Shown: piece by piece, positions 24,528-36,420 of the stretch
How the letters are laid out: each line of letters opens with the position of its first letter
Numbering within the stretch: position 1 is the stretch's first letter
Assembly: GCA_029891345.1 (NCBI GenBank)
Contig: CM056995.1
Coordinates: 219,196,260 to 219,260,259 of the forward strand
DNA: 64,000 nucleotides
DNA from: Dryococelus australis
Lineage: Eukaryota > Arthropoda > Insecta > Phasmatodea > Phasmatidae
Direction of reading: 5' to 3'
Translations under genes and position numbers: made by a program
Notes under the pieces: model-generated
What the model saw: only the letters and a program-made list of their open reading frames with translations
What the model was told of the DNA's origin: nothing
Database searches by the model: none

Positions 24528-24945
24528 AAAGACTGTTCACGATAAAGTGAGCACTTTTGAAATCAATGTTAGCAAAAAACCATTGTTCCTACCTAAATAA
24601 TATTCCAACAAACGCACTAAGTGACATGTGTCTAGTAAAGTTGATAACGATGGAGGAAAAGTGATTCCATATCTTAAAGTCGAAAAAAAATGTTAGGTAA
24701 CCAACTGTGACTACTGAAAATATTTATTTTGCCCTCAGGTTTTTTTTAGTCCAGAGCGTAAAAATAAGTAGATTTGTAAAATCCTTATATTAATAATAAT
24801 TTTACATTTTCACTTGACAGGTGCATGAATAAAGAGATGAGGTCCATGACAATGTTAATTTTAAATAAGACGGAGGACTACACAACGTGCATATAAGTAG
24901 ATCTTAAGCAGGGTTTTAGAAAGTGCTCATTTTATCATGAATACC
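24528..24945. repeat. Inverted pair of a 34-bp motif also found in the Tigger-like element
   Basis: GTTCACGATAAAGTGAGCAC (then TTT) at about 24535 faces AAAGTGCTCATTTTATCATGAA at about 24920 (core AGTGCTCATTTTATCATGA). The same motif, AAAGTGCTCACTTTACCGTG followed by AACAG, lies at about 8478 inside the 7363-8781 element. This suggests that the 24.5-24.95 kb interval holds fragments of a related transposon. Confidence 0.5.
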
Positions 24946-25372
24946 CTATATTATTTTTACATATATTATTGACGAGTGACACTTATTTTTGCTGATGTCC
25001 CCGGCAAAAATACAAATTGTGGACACTAGTAACCTACATCACTACTCACACATTCATGTATTGCTTAGGTATAATTTACAGTACCAAATGGAGCAGTTTG
25101 AAGTAATGCTACATGTAGGTGTTTCTTGGAAGAAAGGCTATTTAATACTGGAAGAAAAGCTATTTAAAAACCTTCACAGCAGGTATATCCATGAAGATAT
25201 ATATATATAAAGTTACATTAATGATTTGTGGCATTTTTCATATAAATGTCAAATAAAAAAAATTTGTTTGATGTTGCACTATGTTATACAAGCATACAAT
25301 TAAATTTTCATTCACAGGAAACTGATATGTAAGTCACAAATATTGTTTGTTAGCTTGTGTTAAAAATAAAGT

Positions 25373-25574
25373 GATTCATCCTTATGAGTCAGTTATGTTT
25401 GGGTGCTGAACCAAAAATACATGCATTTTTTTATCAGTACCACGTGTACTGTTGAGCGGATGAATTCAATAATGATTCATCCTTCGCAGAGAAGTTTATT
25501 TGCTAGGTTCGGATGCTGAGTTGAAAATATGTAGATATCTGGTCAGCATAAAGTAATACTCTTGTGCGGACACG
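25373..25574. repeat. Diverged tandem duplication, 101-bp period
   Basis: GATTCATCCTTATGAGTCAG at 25373 and GATTCATCCTTCGCAGAGAA at 25474 start two similar units. They share GGxTGCTGAxxxxAAAATA and a GTxCTxTTGxGCGGA-type end. Divergence is considerable, so the duplication is old. No function is evident. Confidence 0.6.
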
Positions 25575-26692
25575 TTCAACTAAACACAGTAATGAGAAGA
25601 ACATTTGGATTGTACCTCCAGCTGTATAACATACTGCTTTTCAGATCTTTTATTTAGGCAAGTAGGTATGGAAAATGACCTATAGCCTATATTCTTTAAC
25701 TTGGACCTAAACAATATTAACTTAGGTATAGCAAACTGTTTTATGACAACACACAACAAACTTACTCTCTGCAGGATATCTGAACTGCCATTCTGGAAAC
25801 TGGAATGAGTTTTCTCGAGATGTATTATCACTGAATCCTAACACAGAAATACACAAATTATCAAATTTGTAATCACAATTAGGAGCTAACCTGCAAATCT
25901 TGAACAACGTATTATAGCAATAGAAGAAGCAGCAGAATATAGGTATCAAGGAATTGTAATGCAGGGAGACCTCACATTCAGGCTCTAAGACTACACAATA
26001 TTAATACTTATAAACTGTCCTACTAAAATTGGATAAGCCACATCACTTAGGCCTCCTGACTACAAATGGACTTTAATGATAACTGTTACTACATATAGCT
26101 AGGTAGCTTACCTAACAATTAATTTACAATTATTACAAATTTATACGCAACTGTTATGTTTTAAGCAAATTGTGCCGTTATGGGACAAACCGTTTAAGAG
26201 GGATTCACATTTTACAACGAGAAACATACCTGAATATAACTCGTTTATCACCAGGAAACGAGGAAGGAAATTTTTAAAATGCCTCATCAGAGTATAATGT
26301 TTTAATATGCCGTATCAGAACTGTCAAAAATTTTCCATTTCTAAAGAGCTTGTTTACCAATTACATTTATACGTCACAATAACATGATGCAATAACGGAT
26401 GGCTGCTGACAGAAGTAATGGAAATTGTAGGTGGAGAAACAAGTGAACATTACTAGCAATTCATCTATTGGCTGCCAGGTAAAAACATCAACTGTGTATA
26501 AACAAACATGAGTAGGTTGTGTTGGGGCGGATGTGAGGTTATCTTGTGGTCTGCTGTGGTGACATAATTTAACTGTTCGTAATACCATATGATTTTATTG
26601 AGTGAAAAAAAGTGTGGTTAAATGTGCATTTTATGCGACAAAGGACACTGAAACATTTTATTGTCGCTGGATACAATGGAAACTACATTACG

Positions 26693-26862
26693 TTGGGTAC
26701 TTTGCGAGATGGCAAAGCAGTACACCACTCGACTCGCATATGGAAATTCCAGAGTTTGATTCTCAGTCTGGCTATCCTAATTTTGGTTTTCCAAAATAAT
26801 TTCAAGCAAATGCTAGGATGGTTCCCTAAGTCAGGTCCTAGCAGATCCCTTGTTTGTTTGTT
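26693..26862 (+). mobile_element. tRNA-derived SINE
   Basis: The head GCGAGATGGCAAAGCAGTAC, then ACTCGACTCGCATATGG, has tRNA-like A-box spacing. GAGTTTGATTCTCAG at about 26753 is the B-box region. The body AATTTTGGTTTTCC, then GCAAATGCTAGGATGGTTCC and CTAGCAGATCCC, is the same as that of the fragment at 17.87 kb. This arrangement is typical of insect tRNA-SINEs transcribed by RNA polymerase III. Confidence 0.7.
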
Positions 26863-27822
26863 TTATTGTGCCCGTAAGATCTTTTTTCAATACATGGCTG
26901 TACAAAGATATTGGACACATCAAATTACACCAATGTCAGAATTCAGTGATCCACTAAGAAAGACTTCTGTAACCAAAGGCTTAGGCCATAACGTAAAGAA
27001 ATCACGTAAGTCGGCCATCTGGGTGGGGCTTGAACTACGTTGCATGTGCTTGCAATTCACCTTTTTTTTATAAAACTATTAAACTCACACCCAATTTTCT
27101 GTTACTCAAAAGGACATACACTCTTCAATCAGACTTGTTGAGTGCTTTGAAGACATCTTACGCAGTACAAACAGCTTTTCGAAACACTCCAACCTAGATA
27201 AACCATTTTTTTCACAACACTGTATCTCAAAATATACTGGTCAGCTCTAAGTTGTACAACACTTGAGAGTCCTGCACTGAACCTTGCTTCTCACTATCCA
27301 CCCACAAAATCATACCTTTACAGCTTTCTGTCCCACTGGTATACGCAGCACAATGTAAAAATTGCACAGCAATTCAGTGCCATGCACATAAGGTGAGGTC
27401 ACATTAAATGTGACAGGTAGAGTTGCCCTTAGCACTTCAATTTTCTATGCAAAAAAAAATAATACACACACACAAACTCTTGCCAGATGAACCCCTTGAT
27501 TGGCACTTACAAAAGTAACAGTGTTAAACTTGCCAAGAGGTGTGATCCAGCTACAGATGCTGTTTATTACAGTGACATTTTATTAGAGGCTCGAACTCCA
27601 AACTTTAACATTCTCTTTGTTGCTTTCTCTACATTCTACATGTAATAATTAACACGTTTCATTATGTCCTTCTGACATAGTAATGCTGCCGAAATTCATA
27701 CAGGATCCCGGCATTAATACATATAATAATTCAAATATACCTTCTTAGAAAACTATCAAAGTACGGCTAAAGGTTAATGACAGAAAATGAATAAGAAATA
27801 CAACAAAAAAAAACGTACTTAC

Positions 27823-28055
27823 CACGTAGTACAGAGTTGTTTTTTGGAGCCGGGTATCTTGCATATCTCACTGAAGTGCCGATCACAACTAACTTTGTAT
27901 TTGTAAACATCTTGGGGATGTCAAACGTTTAAATCAATGCTCTGAATACGTTGTAACCAAATGTTAAACACATTTTCCTCATAGACAGGAAAACAATGTC
28001 TTGTAGATGTTATATCTTCACAGCCTGGCGCACACCACTTCTTAATACCTCCCAT
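27823..28055 (-). pseudogene. THAP-domain exon with splice donor and premature stop
   Basis: On the minus strand from the Met at 28055: MGGIKKWCAPGCEDITSTRH, then CFPVYEENVFNIWLQRI, then after an in-frame TGA (27921-27923), YKVSCDRHFSEICKIPGSKK. Two Cys, the Trp and the C-x2-H pair with HF are the C2CH zinc-binding pattern of THAP DNA-binding domains. The exon ends at a near-consensus donor, TACGTG|GTAAGT (27817-27828 on +). The stop is probably a CGA-to-TGA change. P-type transposases begin with a THAP domain, and the only such transposase core nearby lies 4 kb downstream on the same strand, so this is probably its first coding exon. The C-terminal proline box expected of THAP is not seen before the donor. 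Confidence 0.75.
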
Positions 28056-29930
28056 CTGAGGATTAAAAGTGCGATAACACGGAATAAGCCAAAAAGTAGC
28101 AAATACAATATCTACTTCAGTGCCACACAAATTATGCCTGACTATTAGGAACTATCCTGAAAACTTTTAAAAAAGAAAACATATCAGCTCATTCAAAACA
28201 AAAAAATTAGCTACGCTACTGTAGCAGCCGCCATATTGATAAATTCACAAAACATCCTCCTACCGTGCAATTGTTTCGTCGACTATAGCGCTTGCACGGG
28301 ATTACACCACACTAGAAAATGTTTCAGGTTCTACGTACGTAGTTTACACCCCATGATAGTGCCTTACGATTGCCTGTGGTGTGGCGATATGACAATCACA
28401 CGTGTTCCTGAACGAAATGTCAAATTCGTACTCGTGTTTTTGAAACTGCCTAGGGAAATTACAATGTTGTTATAAATATGTGTTTCCAGGGCAGGGATAA
28501 TTAATATACTATAATGAGTGTTGTGATCGCCGCGTGTGTAAGGGCATAGCCACCATTTCCGTCTGTGGTGGCTGTGTTGTAATGGTTGCGCACAGGCCAG
28601 ATGTGTGTGGATTTCAAAAATGAGCAAAGTTTATACGTTTTAACAATGAACTGATGTTATGACGGAAGTTAATTTTGTATATCCACGTCGGTTAATCACA
28701 ACGTTGTACCTTCGCGCTAGGTGTTTGAAACATAGCTGTGTAACGAGCGTACGTTTCTGTGATTTGAATGTCTGCCAGAATCCCAAAAAAAAAAAAAAAA
28801 TACTAAGCCTAACCAGATAAATTTAAATAAATAAAATAAACCTACATACAAGTTAATACCAATGCCTGTAAATATTAGCGGAATAAATGTTACGGTAGGC
28901 CTGTGTGTTTGCATGTTCACCACTACCTTTTACATTTGTCGGCGCTACGTACATATGCAACGCGAATTGCGCACTTGAATTACTGTGTCGTTTCGTTGGA
29001 CTGGTTGTCCCTTGGTTTTAATTTTTATTCCAAACGCATATTAATAACAACAGGTTAAATGCTACTATTGTTTCCGCCACAATTGTAACAAACACCGCCG
29101 TGGCTAAATATTAATGTGTGTTATGTGTAACGGGCTATATCGTGTGTAACAAGTCGTTATAAAGCCGACCTAAATATTGTTATAGGCCTAAATTGTGAAC
29201 ATTCGTAGGAAATATGACAGCATTCTTTGAACAGCTGTAACCAGCAATCAATGCATTTGACAGTTAGAAAAGTATAAGTCGTATGGAAGTGTTTATATTT
29301 ACATGTAGCGGAAGGATACATAATCAGTAACCAAAAGTAGAAATTTAGCAGGGCTTCAGAAAAGGCCGAAGTTTAATGAATCAACTATAAGATGTATTTG
29401 TATTGAAAATGAAATGGGGAATTAAGCAAGCTTACAAATCTGTTAATACTCGCAGTGTACTTGTGTACGAAACGAGTCCGACTTGTAGACGTGTATGAAA
29501 TAAATGGCTAGATTTTATTTCGTGATGTGTACATTAGATCATCAGCCAATAGGAACACACGAAAAAAATAATAAAATTTTGGATACATTTATTTTAAAAT
29601 TTAATTCGGAAAGTAAAGGTATGTAATTGTATTTCTTGATTTGTGTAAGTAGGCCTTCCTATGTTACTCGGAAGTCGGAATCACGTGTCAAATAGAGCAC
29701 ACGTGTGTCGAATGCCGCGGCCCCTTAATAAGTATTCTAATTTTCATTAATTTAAATATATTAATTTTAATTGCAAGTGAATAGTTCACTCCAATATAGT
29801 CGTATTTGCATGCAATTTTTATGAAAATTTAGCATGTTAATTTGTATGTAGCTATCCTTTGAGTATAAAAATTGCGTAAAATAATTTCTTTAACAGATAT
29901 TTTAATTTTGTAGGTTAAAATGAAAGAACA
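28056..29930. other. Spacer between THAP exon and hAT transposase, no gene recognised
   Basis: The THAP gene (minus) and the hAT transposase (plus) point away from each other from this interval, so promoters of both may have lain here. A CpG-richer patch at 28.23-28.60 kb has short frames without known motifs. An A17 run lies near 28785. Otherwise it is AT-rich. Confidence 0.4.
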
Positions 29931-29942
29931 ACCTAGAAAAAA

Positions 29943-32676
29943 ATGGAAGATAAGCAAGGAGAACAGACTTCATGGTCATCTGCAAAAATAACAACTTTCT
30001 GTATTGTAAAATCACAATATAGCTCTGAAAATAGTGCTAAATCGGAATTGTCATCCCCGGCTGAAAATGAAAACAAATGTGTAAATGTCAAAAATAGGAC
30101 TACACAAAATAAAATTGAAGAGGAACATAATTTGCATGAACTAAAGAAATGTCAAGATTTAATTCTGAACCAAGCAGTGGTTAATATTGAAAGTATTTGT
30201 GCAGAAGAAAATGGTTCACTCTCAAGTGAGCAAATTATTCAAAGTGTAGTTCTGGTCTATCATTTCAAAAAGCCTGGACAGAACTACTTGGACCTTTTTT
30301 TTTTTTTAATTTCATCCAGTTCAACCAGCTAAACAGATGACTACATCTACAACTACCACAAGACCCCTCTATACTCTCCCTTTCGATTGTGGAATTTTTT
30401 GTGTAAACCATAGTGACGATAAAATTTTAAAAGAAACTGGCTGAGCTTTGATGTAAAGAACCAAAAACTGTATTGCAGTGTTTGCCTGGCTTTCACTGAT
30501 GGTTCCCCAGTAATTTGTCAAGGATTGAACAGGTACAGGCATCTGAGCCAAACAATTGGTGAAAATGAAAAATCAAATGCTCACATAGAGTCAGTTAAGT
30601 CCTACATCACACACAAACAGGGGACAATGGAAACGTGTCGTTTAGAAACACAACTCGGAAAAAGAAATAAAGAAATATAATGGAACATAGAAAAGTTTTG
30701 TCTGGTATTATTGAAGTGATCAAGCTGATTGGAAAGCAAGTCTTGCATATAAAAGGAAGGAGGAAATTGCCTACAGTTCGAACGATCCTTCAGTCAATCA
30801 TGGAATTTTATTGGAAATATTTCTGTTGCTTTCTAATTATGATGATAACTTAGCTAGGCATGTGACAAGAGTGACTGAGAAAAGTAATTTTGACTATGAA
30901 GTAAGAAGAAATTCGGGAAAAACTGGAAGAAGAAGTCAGGTCCCATTCCTAAGTAAGAAAACTGTTACAATAATAACAATCGTCATCAAGCTTGCGATAC
31001 GTGCTGAAATCGCGAAATAAGTAAAGAAATTGAAAAATGTTTCCGTATTAATGGATACAACTATGAATGTGTCAAGCTACGACTAGAGTGTGTGATAGAG
31101 CTACAGTATCTGTTGGGAACATAAGTGCAGGAAAGAGTTGTAAGTTTGCTGAGTGTTCAGTCCACTACAGGGAAATCTTTGTTTGAAATATTTCTGGATA
31201 TTTTGAACAATGTAGAAATTACTCCAGAAAACTGCATAGCAAATGCATTTGATGGTGCATCAAACATAAGCAGCGAGTTTAATAATGTCTCAGCCAGAAA
31301 CTTTGATTCACAATCACATTCATAATTGGTGCTATTCACATGTTTTGAACCTTGTAATGTTATACAACTCAGTGTTTACTAGCCACCATATCATTTTTGG
31401 GATTACCGCAGCAGACTCAGGCTTTCCTCAAGGACTCACACAAACGATTTTATGTGTATTTAAAGCACAATCCAAGAGTAATTTTGTCTGCGATTGGAGT
31501 CACTAGGTGGAGGTCAAGAAGTGATGCAACCACCAAAATGTTTGGTAGCTTTCATTACTGGGCTGGCACTGAAGACATTGACAACACATCTCATCAAGAA
31601 ACTGTGTTCGTAGAAATAGTTGTAACTCAATATACGATTGGCAACTCTCAAGACTTCATTCCAAAAGTACACAATGAGGCTAATGCACTTTTCCAAAAGT
31701 TTCTTTCATTTGAAACAATACTGGTGGCTATGGTATTTCTGTTAATATTCAAAATCACTAAATCCTCTTTCGGACTATATCCAAACAAAGAAACTAGACT
31801 ATGGCAGGCTTAGAGGCATATTTCCACTGCTCAAAATAAATTGGAGGAGGCCAAGTCCCAATTCGATCAGGATCTGTCAAAATGTTCGCGTTTACGATGT
31901 CAAGAGTTGGATGAAAAGTTTGAATGCAATCCTTCTCTGAAGGCATAGAATCTCTATCTGGAATTGGAATTACCATCCAAGAGAGTTAGGAATGGCAGGA
32001 GAGTTGGCAGATGATGAAGAAACAGCAGTAACTATAGAGGATAAATTCAGAACAAAAGTTTTCAATATAATTGACAAGCTTAATCAGAGTATGGCGAACA
32101 GATCAGCTGATCACAAGTACCTATACCTAGATCTATCATGTTTGATCCAAAGAGGTTTTCTGAACTTAAGTAACGTCTACCATAAAATGCATTTGACATA
32201 TTATGTGACTTGGTACCTAACATTGACAAAGACAAGTTAATCGAAGAGCTAGAATCATTTGTTCAGGACTGGCCCCAGATATCCTCGTCACTGACTGTAG
32301 AATATACTAGGGATGCTGACATGGAATCTGATTCAGAAAGTGAAACATCAGAAGAAATTGTACAAAATGAAGTAAGAACATGTATAATGGAAGATCCTTG
32401 CAAGAAATACAATATGTGCTGTGTTTTATACACTGAACTAAATAAAGTTTACAAATACAGGTTTACAATACAATTAACTCAAGCAAACTGCGAGAGAGCT
32501 TTTTCTAAGCTTAAGCATATCAAAATAAGTCTTCGTCCAATACGACAAATTACAATTTGGAAGCATTTTTGATAATGCAGTGTGAAAGGGACAAGCATGT
32601 AGCACTGGACAATGATATGGTAATCGACAAACTCTGTGAACAAAGCGAAGAAATGAGACGCCTTTTGGTACTGTAG
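29943..32676 (+). pseudogene. hAT transposase remnant (TTF zinc finger, ZMYM1-like)
   Basis: The first segment (29943-30332) is acidic and Lys/Glu-rich. Around 30425-30600 comes NQKLYCSVCLAFTDGSP with a following His-rich stretch, resembling the TTF-type zinc finger of hAT proteins. VLSGIIEVIKLIGKQVLHIK then precedes the catalytic core, with VQSTTGKSLFEIFLDIL, NAFDGASNISSEFNN and HNWCYSHVLNLVM at 31155-31370. WRSRSDATTKMF and a long helical insertion follow. The C-terminal dimerisation motif TQANCERAFSKLKHIK lies near 32478, and after a frame change the frame ends LLVL-stop at 32676. Many frameshifts and stops rule out function. It lies just inside the right terminus of the 18.1-kb hAT segment and is the best candidate for its own transposase. 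Confidence 0.82.
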
Positions 32677-33287
32677 AAACTAGAAATTTCGGGAACTCAG
32701 AGTTTTGAACTTCCAAGCAGCTTTTTGTTAAGGTTGATGCCATTTCGTGTTTTTTTTTTTAGAGTGTAACACAGATTTTAATTGGTCAGGTAGTGTTAAA
32801 ATGTTTTGGATTTCGCAACTGTATGTACAAAATTATTCAATAAACCCAAGTGCAAGGGAAAGCATAAGAAAGTTTTCTTCAATTAAAAAAAATATCAAAA
32901 TATCTTCTAGGGAGTGTTTTTAAATCCTAAATATGTTTCCAGTTTAAGGAAGTAAACTTAACTAGGCCTCCTAAAAATTCATTTATTATTGATAAGGTGG
33001 GAGGCCCTCCATTATACATGATATTCAAATATATTTTGAGCCACTTGAAGAAAACAATTATTTTCGAAGTTTACGAATTTGGATTTTGTTGCTCCCTTCA
33101 TTGCACCTTAAAGGCCTTTAAGTCAAGCGAGGATCTCTTGGTCTGTTAGCAGCTGGCAGGATAGTGATAACACTGAAAACCTTATATTGGGTAAGTGTTA
33201 ATGCATCATTTTGTATTTCAATTTTAGAATTTAATTTTTGGTATGCGCCCCCTAAAACTTCCTATGTCTGTGCCTTTTTTGGAAGAC

Positions 33288-33301
33288 CCAGTCCGACCCT
33301 G
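33288..33301. repeat. Right terminal inverted repeat of the hAT segment
   Basis: CCAGTCCGACCCTG is the inverted partner of CGGGCTCGGACTGG at 15188-15201. The 8-bp duplication ACTGCGAG follows at 33302-33309. Confidence 0.75.
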
Positions 33302-33545
33302 ACTGCGAGGGCTGTTTATACAATTAAAATTATCACAAAAGCTTATTAATCTATTTTTCAAAATTGTTACAAGTATTTTTGAAACTGTTGGAAGGATAGC
33401 TATAGGCCTGTAGTTATTAGTCAAGTTTATATAACATTTATTGAAAATAGGGATTACTTTTGCGATTTTCAATCTCTCTAAGAAATCACCTATTTCTAGA
33501 GACATGCGCAATTGACAATAATTTGTAAAACTTTTTATTAATACT
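33302..33545 (-). pseudogene. LINE reverse transcriptase, 5' half (split copy)
   Basis: On the minus strand, FLERLKIAKVIPIFNKCYIN, then NNYRPIAILPTVSKILVTIL and KNRLISFCDNFNCIN, is the N-terminal RT region of jockey/CR1-type LINEs. It stops at the right border of the hAT segment. Its direct continuation, SQFGFRKN, is found 18.1 kb away at 15187 on the same strand. Upstream of 33545 the frame is eroded (IYNYSIN-type remnants to about 33590). Confidence 0.85.
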
Positions 33546-33667
33546 GTAGTTATAAATCATCATATCAACCTGAATAACTACTAGTTAATGCATTAGTCAT
33601 TTTGTTTATATGCTCAGATGTAACGCGTTTAAAAAATAAAGAATCATGATTTGAATAACTGGCATAT

Positions 33668-33701
33668 ATTACTATTATTACTACTACTACTATTATTATT
33701 A
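33668..33701. repeat. Trinucleotide (TAT/TAC)n stretch
   Basis: About eleven TAT, TAC or ATT units lie in a row. Confidence 0.9.
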
Positions 33702-34015
33702 GCCATATTTAGGGTAGTAGAAATCATTTTGACTTGAAATTGGGGCAAGCAGTATATGAAAAATACTTTATACCAGACAATATTAAATGTAAAAGGTGTT
33801 TAAAGATAGCAGCGGGGCAGATATAGCCAAAGTAAGTTTGTATTTGATAACATTGTACATTCATCTTATCCTCATACCAGTGAAAAGTTTTTGTGAGAAT
33901 TTTAAAGTATAAATGGAGATCACAGCAAAGTGAGTGCAGGGGGTGCTCCTTTTATGCTCTCTTCAGATTGGGGAGGCAGAGTGGTGTAGATTTGTATGTA
34001 AACAGTTTCCCGGAA

Positions 34016-34051
34016 CTACATACATACATACATACACACATACTATATATA

Positions 34052-34094
<43 letters not shown>
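34016..34094. repeat. (TACA)n then (TA)n microsatellite
   Basis: ACATACATACATACATACAC passes into a TA run of about 20 units ending near 34094. Confidence 0.95.
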
Positions 34095-34095
<1 letters not shown>

Positions 34096-34099
34096 CATA

Positions 34100-36241
34100 C
34101 ACAAATGTATGTTCATTAGTATTGCATGTGCACTACAAAAGGGCACCAATCGTACACTAGATACAAAATAACCCTAGAATGTAAAGGGAATTAGGAGTGG
34201 AATGGACACGCGCATCCAAGGTCAAGAAGTGAGGGAGCGATACGGGCGACACTAACATGCACGCCTAGTGCCTCATCGCTCCTACACACAAGGCGTGCAA
34301 TGTTTCCCTCGTACCACTATATTGTGCAAATTAAATCTGTAACAGTGGGATTTTATTACACGCGATGAAAGACCACCGATTAAATTACTCCCGTATATTT
34401 GTACTTTTCTCTTGCCGCTCAAAAAACACTGCACACACAAGCTTTAAAAATGCGATATTTAACCATTTTCACAACGTTTTTCTCCACGAATACACTAAAT
34501 ATGAAATAAGTTAAAAAAATAAGGGCATGTGTAATTATTTTTTGTCTTTTATTACAAAAAGTCGTATTTGTAGAACATTTATTTGCCGAGATATGCGTAT
34601 TCGCGCAAACAACTATTTCACAAAAAAAGGTGGGGGTACATCCAACTCTTAACGCCAAAAAATGAGAATTAAGAAATTTTGTTTTTAATAATGTGAGTTC
34701 AGCTTACTTCATCAACCCACCTTGTGGACAGTTAAGACACTATTAAGTTTGACAGTTGGAAAAGTCAATATTTAGTGTAATTGAGTTAAGGACAGATTAA
34801 TTAAAGGCACCTGAGGCCTCTATCACCGCGTGACAAGCACAATTTTCCAGTGAACGCAGTCATTCACTTTTCAATAACCACACGCAGTGACGAGAATTCA
34901 GGCTGCTGTCTCAAAGCATTATGTAAACCAGGCGTGACGGAAACAAGAACACTATTAAGTCTAAAATTATGCAAAGTAACACAAGTTGATAATGAAGGCT
35001 ACACATTTTAAGTACTCAAAATACACTGATAATAATAAAGGAAATTTCACACACAACAAATTGTCACAGAACAATTCTAAGAATCGAACAATAAACGCCA
35101 AAATATATGAGCGTCTCACAAGGGGATAATACTTGTGGTAGGACACAATATTAAAAACATTAAATGCCTTAACTATTTACAAAGAAGCCACTGCACCAAT
35201 ATTTAAATTAAAAGCCTTCTCAGACGACACAACGAAATTAAAGGGACGAACCGAAAGGCGGCAGTCTGCAGCCCGTCAAAGCTCCGAACGGAAATTCATA
35301 TTAAAACTTTAGATTAAAAAGGGATATTCCCTTACCGACTGGTTAGGGGCACTTGAAAATAATTAAAGTAAAACAGCAGGACATTAAAGCCCTAACCAGT
35401 AAATCAAGACACATAATGCAAAAGGTAAAAGAGGTTACTAAACAATTAATGTGTGGAAGCCATAGTTGACAATAAGGTGTTGATAGCCAAATGGGGCGAT
35501 GAGCTTAACTAGAATAAGTGCTTTAACACCCGAAATGTCTAAATAATGCTGACCGGACAAACATAATTAAAATACAAATCAAGTTCACGAAGTATACTAG
35601 AAAAATATCAAGCACTAAATAAATACACGACCAGCTAATAAAAGTTACACTATTATTAAATCAATTTAAAAGGGGCCCAAAACACACACACTACGGCTCC
35701 CAACTCACTACTTAAAATGATCAACTTCTCATTAAATCTCAATATGCAACTACTAATATATTTAAAAACCTTGAAAAGAATTCACCACGGAATCGATATT
35801 ACATTTTGGTGAAGTTCATACGAAAACGCTGGTAGCTACAAAATGCTAGTCCACAGGCCTATTGGAGTATTATGTCATCACAGCACTTCGTTGAGACCAG
35901 ACTGACTACACCTGAGGTAGATCGAGAAGTGCCTTCGGTGGGAAAAAAAATATTAATTCCGAAGTTGACGGGGGGTACATGCAATCGGGAGGGGAAAAGG
36001 GGTAGGGGAAGCCATGACTTAAGGATGGGGAAAGAGACATCACATGAAGGTCAGCGCGAGCGCAGTGATCAAGGTAGCGGCTAAACTAGAAAAAATCGAC
36101 GCTAGTGTCGCTCTGAAAATTTGGCGACTGTCACAGTCCTGTATAGAGGGCGACTCGTAACCTTAGACACAGGGTAGATCAATGGTAAGTGCAAATATTC
36201 GGCCATGTGCAACGAACACGTTACAAATGTAACAAAATATA
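34100..36241. other. 2.1-kb non-coding stretch, origin unknown
   Basis: There are no convincing frames. The sequence is A-rich on the plus strand, with many short ACAC and AATTAAA blocks, ending in a GC-richer part (35860-36170) just before the Copia LTR. It may be an eroded repeat, but I found no firm ends. Confidence 0.4.
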
Positions 36242-36420
36242 ACACAATGTTAAGTTGGTAGTATATATAGTTATTGGTAGTTGGGGTTATTTATAGTATT
36301 GACAGCCTTTTTGTGTTGTTCTGAAATGTTTAGTTAATACGAAGTTATGTTTGTATTATGGTCATTAAAATCTGCTAAAACAGCTTGGTTTGATTGGCAT
36401 TTATGAGTATATTCTCAATA
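36242..36420 (+). repeat. Copia 5' LTR
   Basis: From ACACAATGTTAAGTT to ATATTCTCAATA. It matches the 3' LTR over about 175 bp, including GAAGTTATGTTTGTATTATG and GCTTGGTTTGATTGGCATTT. The polyadenylation signal of the 3' copy (AATAAA) reads ATTAAA here. Confidence 0.85.

Larger units (their letters stand above)
15188..33301. mobile_element. 18.1-kb hAT-type segment with TIRs and 8-bp TSD, carrying nested elements
   Basis: The left terminus is CGGGCTCGGACTGG (15188-15201). The reverse complement of the right terminus (33288-33301) is CAGGGTCGGACTGG, identical at 12 of 14 positions. The flanks ACTGTGAG and ACTGCGAG are an 8-bp target duplication, the hAT hallmark. When the segment and one duplication are removed, the two LINE RT halves meet with no gap at IN-S(P)-SQFGF. 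A hAT transposase remnant reading rightwards ends 625 bp inside the right terminus. The rest contains a THAP/P-type transposase gene, SINEs, foldback elements and microsatellites. It may be a normal-sized hAT copy enlarged by later insertions or a large hAT that carried cargo; the sequence alone does not decide this. Confidence 0.72.

Noticed and set aside
25766..25837. Possible 72-nt second exon of the THAP/P gene on the minus strand, with good acceptor and donor sites
   Set aside because: Joined in phase to the THAP exon it would meet a stop codon at once (g-ATT-CAG-TGA), so the splice signals may be chance.
33893..34171. 92-residue frame with a (IY)n tract
   Set aside because: The tract is a translation of the (TA)n microsatellite.
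34205..36115. Weak direct similarity between about 34205-34285 and 36035-36115 suggesting an LTR pair
   Set aside because: Only scattered short matches without defined ends, primer site or coding content between them.
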